Shown one piece after another: positions 19,438 through 30,300 of a stretch of 33,759 bases of DNA. Within the stretch, counting starts at the first letter, position 1; each line of letters opens with the position of its first letter. Location: contig WION01000562.1 in the NCBI GenBank assembly GCA_015039365.1, forward strand, positions 1-33,759, in the 5' to 3' direction. Origin of the DNA: Amanita rubescens. Its lineage: Eukaryota > Basidiomycota > Agaricomycetes > Agaricales > Amanitaceae. The notes beneath the pieces were generated by a model. That model saw only the letters and a program-made list of their open reading frames with translations. It ran no database searches and was not told the DNA's origin. The position numbers and the translations under genes are program-made.

Positions 19438-22400
19438 ATGGATCCTAGTTTGTACACTCAATGGGTACAACACCCTCAGTTGTTGCCGGATTCCCCCCAG
19501 CACGTTCAACATGTCCAGCATGATGCACGCTCCTCCTCTTCTCTCGCAGACGACTGGTCAAAAGATCGTGCAACTCCGACAACACAGGCTCCCCCCACAA
19601 GTTCATCCCATAACTCAACCACCACCCTCGACATAAGTGATTTTACCACCCTTGGAGATATTGGAGGTGAGATCCTCACTTTTTAGGTTCACATGTACAG
19701 CGTGTTAATCGCGTTTTCTCAGCGTCGTCGGCTTCATCATCATCGTCGGTGGCTTCTCCGACGCAGTCCTTTTTCGCTTCTTTTCCGCATAGCAACTATT
19801 TCCTTCCCTCATACAATCACATACCTTACGGTTCCCCGTGGCCAACGACGTCTGTACCGCTATCTAGCTACTCCACTCTTAATGGTGCAACTAGTACCTC
19901 TAATGCCGGTTCACCACCTGCTCCATTTCCAAGTCAGCAACAGTCACAGGCTCAGCAGATGTCCCCCACGCTATCTCCCCAACAGTCCCAATCCCAGCAA
20001 CAGCAAGTGCAATCCCAGCCCGCACAACAACAGCAAGCGCCACCACCTCAGCCGATGGTGATCGAGTACGTTTATATTCTTGAAATCACTAAAAAAGCGA
20101 ATTACCAAACTATATACAGCCCTGCCTTGACGACCATTTCAACGCCTAGCTCTAACCCTTTGCAGCAACTCTACGCACAATCGGCTCATTACTTGTCCCA
20201 GCATCAGCAACAACGCTCACCATTTCAGTTATCACAACTTCATCCACAATTATCTTATGTATCATCTTATTACCGGCAACAACAACCTCCTTCGCAAGGG
20301 ACTTTGTCACCACAAGCCCTACATACGCCCTCGAGCTCGCTTCTGTCTGGTGTTCCTGTAACGTCCTTTTATGGTCACATGAAACCAGCGGGTGCTGGAC
20401 CAAGTTCCGAAGCATCACCGTCGGCCGCTCTTTCGCCACAGGAACGGAAACAGCAGTTTCAGGCATCTGTCAAACCTCTTCTTCAGCCTTCCACATTCAC
20501 TGGCGCTCAAGCGGTGCATACGTTGGTTCAGAAGATCGCAGATTTTGGCTCACAAGACGTGGATTCAACAACACGACTGGAGATTCTAACCAAAATACGG
20601 GATAGTGCTGGTAATCATTATTTCCGAGCATGGTCTGAAAACCCTGTCGCGATAGACATCACTCGCGAGTGGCTCAAATCTGCATATACCTCCAAAGACG
20701 ATGAATCGATGGTCGAGACAATAATGCCCCTATTACATGTAAAGATTTCAGGCCAGATTATGATCCTGAACTAACGTCTGGCTCAATTAGATTATTGATC
20801 GATTACCTCTTTCAGTCGAATCCCTCAAAACTTCAAAGCTAGGCAAGATTGTGGTCAAGCTGGTCAAGGACCCACCTACGCCTGGTGAGTGTCTTTTCAT
20901 GAAGAACCTTGTATTCGTCTGCGCGAGACGAGATGAAGCTGTGTTCTTCATCTTCGTTATATTACAGCACGGTCTCTCCTCGACAACATGAGAAAGTATA
21001 TAATAGATGTATCTAACTTCGTGATTTTTGTTTGCTCGTGAATCGCAGCTGTCAAGGATATGGCATCCAACGTCGAACGAAAATGGCGTCAGATCTTAGA
21101 GGGCATCACAAAGCCAACTGACAGTAAAATTCCGGAGGGTATGTCACGTCAGGATAATCTACATAGATCATCATCTTAAAATATGAATAGATTTGAAAGC
21201 AAAGAAACGGAAGCCGAGCGAGTCTCTCCCAGTCAAAAATGCCCCTCCACCTAAGAAACCAGCTGTGGGCACTCCTTCCTCTTCAAAACCTGTGGTCGTG
21301 AAGAAGGAGACCAAGCCCGTAGCTCCGGCCGTCAAGGACGCAAAGCTGGATACGTCATTTTTCTCAGCGCCTAAACCGAAGCCAAAACTCCCAAGCTTTA
21401 AGAAGGCGCCCCCTGCCCCGGTTTCTGTCAAGAAGGAGCCTGATCCAAATGTCGCACAACCGTCTGCTATCGATCCATTCCAAGAAGCCCTTAAATTTAT
21501 GGCCAAGAATCGGAAGGATATACCTGTCGTTTCAACGCCTCCACCAACAACTCAGCCATCTGCCGCAAATACGCCACCTCCGGGACTTGCCAAGAATGGA
21601 AAGAAGAAGAAATCTGTCACATGGGCTCCAGAAGGTCAACTTGAGTCGGTACGCCTCATTGAGAAGGCTATCTATGACGACGATCCAGTAGATGTCAGCT
21701 GCTCTCTTTTATCGTGTTTCCTGTATTGTACATTAATATGTCTTGTTCTGTTTCATGTTCTGCCTTTCTCCAGGGTATACATACAGCTCACAGTCTGCGC
21801 GACCTGGATCGGGGAGAGGGAGCTGCGTTGCATGCGCACCTGTTTGAAGAAGCACTTGATTGGTCCGAGCCACTTCGTAAGCAAATAAAGTTTGTGCTAC
21901 AAAAAGAAAGTTGGCTGATTGTCGCTTACGACAGTGATCGAAATACCAATAGACGTTGAGACGCATCCGCGGGGTGATAATAGTGTAGAAAAAGTGACTC
22001 AGGAACAACGAGAACAGACGGCACTGGGGGCAGTATATTCCAACGCTCTTATTCCCGATTCGCCCACCGAGCCGGCATTTGTTATGCCAGATGATGAGGT
22101 CGATAAAGAGGTCAAGAGGATGACCTCTGGACCAGAGGTGGACGCTATATTTTGGAGTTCGGGACCTATGCCAGCACCACATTTTGCTAACGCTACGGTT
22201 GCTGAGCTTGTCCATCAGCTGAAGAAAGGGAATAGCGATCCAGCACTGAATGGCATGACGTCATTCAGTGCCCAGGGATTAGATTTCCGAGCAGTTGGTC
22301 TTAATGCGAATCCCACGCTGTCTGCAGTGGTGGACCTTCCGCAGGAGGAGCTGCAGGTGCTATTACAGAAACTACAAGCGCAACAATACCCGCAGCCGAA

Positions 22401-22847
22401 TCAGTCACAGCCGTCTTACGGCAACGCTGATCAGGCGTGGACAGCGACACCCCATCAATTTCCAACCGATTATGGACAAGGTTTTAATCAGGACGATACA
22501 GACCAAGAACGGTGGGGTGATGAGAAAGGACGGGGTCGCGGCCATGGCCGCGGTGGCCGGGGTCGTGGAGACGATGGCTATAGACATCACAATAAACGAA
22601 AACCATGCAGTTTTTTTGCAGCAGGAAGGCGAGCATCAGATCTCTTTTTCTTTTCTTTGCAGTTTCCTCCCCCACCCAATCATTTATTTAATTTGCCCCT
22701 CCCCTTCGCTTACTCTTATATTCATCAACGCCCTTCATTTTTAATTGATTCCAAAAATGAACAAGCAAAAGAACTAATGATACCTCCGAAACTAACAGAT
22801 GCAAATATGGTGACCAATGTGACTTTGCTCACGAGATCTATTCGTGA
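19438..22847 (+). CDS. PNUTS/PPP1R10-like PP1 regulatory subunit
   Basis: A 907-residue nuclear scaffold that in animals and fission yeast (Ppn1) targets protein phosphatase 1 to RNA polymerase II during termination. Exons 19438-19666, 19723-20065, 20120-20738, 20791-20884, 21049-21138, 21191-21693, 21774-21876, 21935-22628, 22799-22847. The first 290 residues are Ser/Pro/Gln-rich. A TFIIS N-terminal (LW) domain spans about 294-444 (REWLKSAYTSKDDESMVETI, KLGKIVVKLVKD, VERKWRQIL). A basic linker leads to KKSVTWAPE at about 598, a good RVxF motif for PP1. The C-terminus has a GRGRGHGRGGRGRG tract and a CCCH finger (PCSFFAAGRCKYGDQCDFAH). The last intron has a GC donor; without it the finger is broken. 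This order, TFIIS-N, RVxF, RGG, CCCH, is that of animal PNUTS. Confidence 0.87.
22629..22798 (+). other. GC-AG intron splitting the PNUTS zinc finger
   Basis: 170 nt with donor AG|GCGAGC and acceptor CTAACAG. No GT donor nearby gives an open frame, while this junction joins AAG|R to CKYGDQCDFAH and completes a C-x7-C-x5-C-x3-H finger three residues before the stop. It is also the longest intron of the gene. Confidence 0.7.
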
Positions 22848-23397
22848 GGTTGCTTGCGCACACGCGATCCGACTCGCGACAGTCGCGCGAATTGTGCCTT
22901 GGTTTTTTTTTCTTTTTTTAAAGTTTCGTTCCCTACCGTTTCGTTCCCTACCTCCTTTATGCGGGTAACGCTGGCTGTTGGTGACCTTTTTTTTTTGCAA
23001 CGAAAAGGAAACAAACGATAATGATTAATGTTTATATGGCATTTGTATACCACCTTGCATTTAGCTCTTCCACGCACTCTCTCAAGGTACACTAAACACG
23101 CTTGCGCATTTACGGGCATTAAAACGTTTTCTAATGTGCATTTTTTTTTTATACGAGAGATGAGAGGGAAGAAGATATTCTTATTTGTGTAGGTGCTATA
23201 CAAGATACACTGGACCAATGATAAATAACGGGGTGATAAAACAAATCGTCTCCAAGAGATCCTAGTAAGATATAGTGTAAGGTACATCTATTGCAACGCA
23301 AATCGGACGGGGAGATAAACAGATGCGCAAAAGAGAGCAAGATGATATAAGAGCAAAGCAAGAGAGATTAACGAACGTGTTACGGCGGTGGGGGTTA
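22848..23397. other. AT-rich convergent 3' region (550 nt)
   Basis: The segment lies between the stop codons of the convergent PNUTS-like and LDB-like genes. It is rich in T runs (about 22904-22919, 22987-22997, 23142-23150) and holds no supported gene on either strand. It presumably contains both 3' UTRs and polyadenylation signals. Confidence 0.55.
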
Positions 23398-26300
23398 TCA
23401 TCCTCCTCCCGCCGCTCGCCCTCGTTTTCGTTGAGGTCGTTTTGCAGGATGTTGGTCACCATTCGATATCGTGGGTGACGCAACGTCAGAAGTTTGCTTC
23501 CGCTTGAGGGTAGGCGTGTTGTGAGTTGCACCTGACGAGACCGTTGGAGAAGCTGCCGGTGCGGTGGACGAGGAGCCTTGAGACTGTTGCTGTTGTTGTT
23601 GAGGTATCGTTTTGTGCTGTTTGTGAGGTGAATTTGATGCGGAGGATGGTGTATTCTGCGGAGAGTTCATGTTGAGACTTGAGCTGGTACTGGCGTGCGG
23701 ATTCGTGACGGATGGTGGGGCGCTCGAGTAAAGTGTTCCACCATGACTTAAAGGAGGCGGTCCATTGCTTGTTGTTGTAATGAAGGTGAAAGTATTGGGT
23801 GGGTTGCTGACGGGATTACCGTTCGATAGAGCGGGATTGAACGTGCCATAACTTTGACTCTCACGTAGATGTGCAGCAAACTTTTTCAACGCCTCTGCAT
23901 ATAAAAAAAAAAAAGTCATTAGCAGCTGAATACTAGTCACATTGTCGTGGTACTGACCAAGCGGCCCCAGATTGTGTTCGGTTGAATACACGATTAAATC
24001 AGACATTTGTCCTACACTTTCCGCAAGCTGTTCATTTGCCCAGTTATGATAGTATCAAGCTAGCCGTTGCAGAGAACTTGCCTCGAGACACCGCATAGTG
24101 GCTTGAGGGATGCCAAATGCGTTGACAGGTTCCCCGGGTATTAGACTTCGCTCAATCAGAATTCTCGGCTCTTCCCATTTGGTCCCCTCGTCCTGCTGCA
24201 GCTGCATGCCGTTTATCATGGGTGTGGGCTCCTTGCGCACGCTCGTCGAGTCAGACAAGCGCGAATTCATCACTGTATCGACCGAGATGAATTTTTCGTG
24301 CTGGTCGGCATCGAATTGCAAGTTCTCGAATTTGAGATGACGTTGGCCACCTTGGAAGGAGGCTGTTATATCTGGGGTTGCAGATGCAGGTTGCGATACG
24401 ACAACGTGTGCGGTCATTGGACCTTTCAGTGTGACCGTATACCCGTTGTTATAGCGGTATGTCCAGATCGCCAAGGGGCACTCGATGACACAGTGATTAG
24501 GACCACCAGCAAAAGATCGTTCTCTGGCGCCGTCTAGGGACAGCGTCATAGATTTGACTCCTGACTGAGTAGTGACGAGGAAGAACCGTGGAAGTATTGG
24601 TACGCCAATTTCTGCAACAAAATTTAGTAACCAACGGGATCATCGCCCGATATGACCCACCGAAAGGTTTCGCCTCTGTGCGTTGATTATCCTTCCATAA
24701 TGTTATTTTCATAATGGCCGTAGGTGTGAAATACTCTTTGATGCATTCTTCCCACCATAATAGGTGCAATTTCTGAAACAACGGTCAGGTTCTGAACTCG
24801 GAAGATGAAATTCAACAGACTTTAGGGCTCTCACCGGCGAGAATGCCGCTGAACTGGAGCAATCGTTGGATGCCTTGCCCTGAACCAACCCCCGAAGCCC
24901 TGATTTGGAAAGGTCAGGAAAGGTAACAGGAGAGGCATCGAATACGTACACATTAGACTGTGGTTGAACGGCAAAGTTTCTATTTGAGGGATCAGTAGCT
25001 GGAAGAGAGGGTGGCACTCCCGGGGGTCCCTGGGGTGCTATTGGCTGCTGAGGCGGTCTCGGAGCAATATTAACAGGTCCTGGGCCAATACTAGGATGCA
25101 CGGGCTGTGCATTGGTTGGAGCAACGGGTATCCGCGGGTTGTTGACATTTAAGGAATTTTGTGAAGGAGTGCGTGGACCTGATTGGGATGGGGGCCGTCC
25201 TGGTATCAGTTGTTGCGGTTGAGATGAAGGCCGTTGAGGATGTGCAGCGGTTTGGCGGGGCGATTGTTGGTGAAGGGGTGGCTGAAAGGGTGGCTGAGCT
25301 TGAGGCAGTGAAGGATGTAGATTGTGTTGAGATGGGGGACGCGGAGGTTGGATATTGAAAGGACTTCCAAAAGTGTCTTGCGGTGCAGTCATTTGTTCAA
25401 GCTGCTGCGCCGGCGTCAACTGAAAGCCGGGTCTAGTAGGGGTGCCACCTGTAGGATTGATCATTGAACCAGGCATAGACGGGGGTATATCCGATATCTG
25501 AATTGGGGAATTCGAGGGATGAGCAAATGAATACTGACCATTATTCGCGACTCGGGTGGCGGTAGGGCCTTGGGGGAATTGTGAACCCGGAAAGCCCATG
25601 GCGAACATGGCATTGTTCATCGTATTGTCTGGAGTCATGCGAGTTCGGTTAACGGGAGTTTGTGAAGGGCCTGGAGTGGCCATGGCTATGTTCGGATTAT
25701 GGGCTTGCGGACGAGAGCCGGGACGGGGTGAAGACGATATCGGTAGCTGATTGGGCATTTGAACTGAATTTTGCAAATTAGGCTGGGGATGTGAGGACGG
25801 CATTCCCTGAGGAAAAGAGACCTGGCCGATCTGCGCTGGCTGGTTCAGACTGCCCATAGCTGAGCCCGTACGTGACATATTTTGGGAGATGGCAGAGTTG
25901 GGAGCACCTTGCCTGGCCATTGCCATTGCCATCTCGGGAGTGATGTTACCCATCGGAGGCTGCATGCGCTGCTGGGGCTGCTGCTGAACCTGGCGAAGAT
26001 GGGGCTGAATTGGGTTCTGCGGGTTCATGGTAAGGTTACCGGTGATATGAGCAGGGGTTGGATTGAGTGCCTGTGGTTGAGGAGGCACACGGCGAGGGCC
26101 TAGATTTTGAACTTGCTGCTGGATATTTGATTGAGGAAAAAGGTGGTTTTGACCGAGGCCTGAAAGGGGTGGACCAGATGGACCAGTAGGCTGTCTCATG
26201 ATCTGTTGTTGCATGCGAGGCTGTTGCTGCTGGTGAGAAGGGGGAAGGTTTTGAGGTTGTTGAATTGGAATGAAGCGTTGAGGATTCTGATGATTTCCGG

Positions 26301-26472
26301 GTAGCATTGGGTTCTGGGATTGAGCGGAGGGCGGGAGACCCATGTGAGACTGCGGGTGAGGTTGCTGAGAAGAGGATTGAGATGGATTTTGTATGAATGT
26401 AGGATTTTGTAGTCCAAGTGGCATAGATCCTTGTCGTAACATCTCAGCATGCGCACGTACGTTGGCGTTCAT
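23398..26472 (-). CDS. LIM-domain-binding (LDB1/SEUSS/PtaB-like) transcription cofactor
   Basis: A 948-residue adaptor from exons 26472-24835, 24772-24661, 24611-24082, 24027-23958 and 23894-23398. The first 520 residues are Gln/Pro/Asn-rich low-complexity sequence. Then comes the LIM_bind core (about 525-770): KLHLLWWEECIKEYFTPTA, MKITLWKDNQRTEAKPFEIG, VPILPRFFLVTTQSGVKSM, and CPLAIWTYRYNNGYTVTLKG. The family dimerises and bridges transcription factors; the fungal member PtaB works with SomA/Flo8 in adhesion and development (family knowledge). The tail holds a poly-Gln run and KRKQTS/KRPQRKRGRAAGGG, a likely nuclear signal. The start is the first ATG of the frame; upstream in-frame codons have no ATG. 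Intron 3 uses a GC donor (GAG|GCAAGT). IMP3 starts 66 bp away on the other strand. Confidence 0.86.
24028..24081 (-). other. GC-AG intron in the LDB-like gene
   Basis: 54 nt with donor GAG|GCAAGT, which is the textbook GC-AG consensus, and acceptor GAACAG. Joining gives MRCLELAESVGQMSDLIVYS and keeps the frame. No GT in the neighbourhood does the same. Confidence 0.8.
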
Positions 26473-26538
26473 TGAATTGAAGCGAGTGAACGCAAACGGC
26501 GGGAGACTTGAATCTCTCACACGTGGCTTTCAACTCCC
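26473..26538. promoter_or_regulatory. Ultra-short divergent promoter (LDB-like / IMP3) with CACGTG
   Basis: Only 66 bp separate the ATG of the LDB-like gene (minus) from the ATG of IMP3 (plus). A CACGTG palindrome lies at 26520-26525, 14 nt before the IMP3 ATG. Either transcription starts very close to both ATGs, or one promoter extends into the neighbour's coding region. Confidence 0.6.
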
Positions 26539-27247
26539 ATGGTCCGCCAACTCAAATTCCACGAACAAAAATTACTCAAACACGTTGATTTTCTATCTTG
26601 GAAACAAGAAAAAAATCATAGAGAGATCAACGTCCTTCGTAGATACCACATTAACGACAGGGATGATTATCTCAAGTATAATAAAATCTCTGGTTCCCTC
26701 AGATCTTATGCACACCGCCTTTCCCTTCTCCCCGCAAAAGACTCATTTCGAGCTCGAATGGAAGCTCAACTCCTCTCAAAACTCTATGACATGGGCGTCC
26801 TCAACTCTTCAGCAAAACTCAGTGACATCGAGAACAAGTTGACCGTCACTGCTTTTTGTCGCCGTAGACTTGCAGTATTCATGTGCATGTCAAAAATGGC
26901 CGAGACCGTTAGTGCGGTAAGTCCACCCCACCATTAACGTCACGCACGCGTCTCATTTTGCGCGCAAGGCAGTAAAATTTATTGAACAGGGTCACGTTCG
27001 CGTCGGACCAGACACAATAACGGATCCGGCGTTTCTAGTGACGCGGTGGGTGATGCCAGTTGTGCGCTGAATAATATATAACGTATCATTAGACATATGG
27101 AAGACTTTGTGACCTGGGTAGACACCTCGAAATTAAAGAGGACGATCATGAGTTACAACAACGAGGTCAGTGACTTTTTCAATACGTGCTGATGACGCAT
27201 CTAACGGTAAATAATGCGCGTAGCTCGACGATTTTGATCTTTTGTAG
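26539..27247 (+). CDS. IMP3: U3 snoRNP protein IMP3
   Basis: An S4-like RNA-binding protein of the small-subunit processome; with Imp4 and Mpp10 it helps the U3 snoRNA pair with pre-rRNA in the nucleolus. Exons 26539-26916, 26969-27045, 27093-27165 and 27224-27247 give 183 residues, the same length as I recall for yeast Imp3. The N-terminus [36 protein letters not shown] and LYDMGVL match the family. The S4 domain follows with [26 protein letters not shown] and [18 protein letters not shown], and the end is ELDDFDLL. The second acceptor (26967-26968) is chosen because it restores AVKFIEQ. The gene is compact and intact, with kinesin following only 101 bp after its stop. Confidence 0.96.
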
Positions 27248-27348
27248 AGATAGAAATTATTAGAGACGTTGTATATTATCATGTGTAATTTATAAGCGGA
27301 TATTCCCAGTGCGCGGCACTCACCTCTCACTCACACTTCCCCGCCATC

Positions 27349-30300
27349 ATGGCAGAGGCAGGTGAAGGAAACATCAAGGTCGTCGTCCGATGTCGCCCAT
27401 TAAACACCCGCGGTGCGCAATTGCCACCATTTCCAACTTTCTCCATGTCTCATTCCGTCCGACAGAACTCGCCCGCGGCGCGAAACCGCTCATTAGGATG
27501 CAAGGAAACCAGACATTTCTCGACCCCCCAGAACATGGTTCTTCCCAAGACACCAAACGTGCAACCGAGCGGAAAACCATGTCGTTCAGTTTCGATAAAA
27601 GCTACTGGTCAGCTGGGCCTAGGGATGACCCTGGTTACTGCTCCCAACAAACGCTCTTTAATGATTTAGGGAAAGAGTTGCTGGCACATGGCTTTGCTGG
27701 TTTTAATGCATGCATCCTCGCGTGTAAGTTGCCTTGTGTCCCACGTCATCGCTGCGCTGATAGTTTGCGTCTCTGAACAGACGGTCAAACGGGTATGATT
27801 ACGGATGGTTCACGCGCTAGCCAAAAACTGACTCTCTGCAGGATCGGGGAAATCATACAGGTATGTTGTCAAAGTACCCATGTCCGAATCCTATGCTTCT
27901 TGCTAACAGGAAGCTAAAGTATGATGGGATGTAAGTTGCCGGTTGTGATATTTCGCGTTGTCCTTTTGATCAACACGTTGAATAGATGGCCCAGACAAGG
28001 GCATTATTCCGCTCACTTGTCTGGAGCTTTTCGATCGCGTTGCATCTCGGACGGCGGCTGATTCAAATCTCAAGATCTCGGTAGAAGTGTCCTATATAGA
28101 GGTACACTCGCACACACACAGCCGTAAAACCCGTGCTGTATGCTAACGCCTTGCGCAGATCTATAATGAGAAAGTTCGCGACTTGTTGAATCCTAAAAAT
28201 ACAGGAAACCTTCGCGTTCGTGAACATCCGAGTTTAGGACCATATGTAGAAGACTTGTCCAAACTTGTCGTAAGCAGTTACGACGAAATGATGACCTTGA
28301 TGGATGAAGGCAACAAGGCGAGGACAGTCGCTGCGACAAACATGAATGAGACGTGCGTACCGCGCCGTGGCCATAGGATAGGGCTGCATTCTTGATCACC
28401 TGCATAGATCATCGCGTTCGCATGCCGTGTTTACTCTCTTGCTCAGCATGAAAAGACATGACGTCGAGACGAATATGGACACGGAAAAGGTGTCACGGAT
28501 CAGGTTGGCAGACGCTCATATAACCTTTTTTTTTGTCTTTGCTCACGAGTTGTTGTAAAGTCTGGTGGACTTGGCTGGTTCTGAGAGAGCTAATTCGACC
28601 GGTGCAACCGGACAACGGCTGAAAGAAGGAGCCAACATTAACAAATCGTTGACGACTCTTGGCAAGGTCATTTCTGCTCTCGCTGCCGCAAGCGCGTCCG
28701 ATGGTAAGAAAGGGAAGAAGGGGAAGACTGAAGAATTCATTCCTTATCGTGATTCGGTGAGAGACGCGTCCCTCCAGGCACTCTATGCCCTCTTGTTGAT
28801 GAATCACTTCAGGTCCTTACATGGCTTCTCAAAGATAGCTTAGGCGGTAACTCAAAGACAGCAATGATTGCTGCCATTTCTCCTGCAGACTACGAGGAAA
28901 CCCTCAGTACCCTTCGTTATGCCGACCAGGCGAAGAAGATAAAGAACAAAGCTGTCGTTAATGAGGATCCTAACGCGAAGCTCGTACGCGAACTCAAGGA
29001 GGAATTGGAAATGCTTCGTGGTATGACCCTATCGGATTCCTTTGCATCACTATGTATCTAATCAGGAAATTAATAGCTCGCGTCGCCACCGCATCAGGCG
29101 GCGAAGGCACCTTTGATCCAACGGTACCGGCAGAGAAGCAGATAGTCACCTATCAGACCAAAGATGGTCGGATCAAGACCGTTACGAAGGCCGAGCTTCA
29201 GGAACAGATGGAGGCTAGCGAGAAGCTTATGCAGAGCCTGAACGAAACCTGGGAAGAGAAATTACAGAGGACTCATGAGGTGCAGAAGGAGCGGGAGAAG
29301 GCTCTCGAGGAATTGGGTATCACTGTGGAGAAGAATTTGGTGGGCGTCCACACACCCAAGAAGGTGAGGGGGATTTTGTATGGTACACCTTGCGTTGAGC
29401 ATAACTGACCCGTCTTTCTTCGATCAGATGCCTCACCTTGTTAATCTGGTACGTACTCCCTTTTACTTTCCGAATCCGTGCATACGATTGACTGCCTTGC
29501 AGAACGAAGGTCAGCTGGAACTATTTTGCGCCAGTTCGTTTGGGCTCATCATTGCTTGCGTTAGATCCGTTGATGAGCGAATGTCTTATATATCAAATAA
29601 AACCTGGGACCACTATGGCGAGTGAAAGCTTACCTCCTATATACGACGATCGTCGCTCAAGGTTGGCTAAAATTAGGTTGGCCGGTTAGATAGCGATAAG
29701 CCTGCCGCTATACGACTAAGCGGAGAGAACATCTTAGAGGAACATTGTTTCTTAGAAAATAATGACGGAAAGGTTTTCATTCAGAGTTTACCAAATAGTG
29801 TTACGGTAAGGAAGTTTTCATTGACTGGTTTTAGTCAAGTCTGAACCCCCCATGCAGTTCCTTAATGGAAAGCAAATAATACCCGATCAGGTAAGCATTT
29901 ATAGCGCCGTTGCATTTAATTGCGAATGAGGATGGTTTGCTAGCCTTATAAACTACGTTCTGGATACCGGATTATACTCGGTTCGTGCTTCTAGGGACCT
30001 TTCGCAGTCTTTTTATTCAATGTTTTTTCCTCAGGTGATAATCACGTGTTCAGATTCAACAATCCAGAAGAAGTTCGCAAGCAGAGAGACCGTGCTACAG
30101 CCAAGTCAAATTTGCAGAATAGTATTTCCGCCAGTGATTTGGAAGGAGGCGAATCAACGCGTCCTGACTCTCCGACATCGTCCACCGGCGAAATCGATGT
30201 CGACTGGACTTTTGCGAAGCGTGAGGCAGCATTCGCCCGACTCGGGCTGGACCCCGCACTAGATAGCCTGCCGGATGATGACCTCAACAAGCTGTTTGAG

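Noticed and set aside
24835..26520. Start of the LDB-like protein at 26520
   Set aside because: That codon is GTG, not ATG. The first ATG in frame is at 26470-26472, and an upstream start would cut into the 66-bp divergent promoter.
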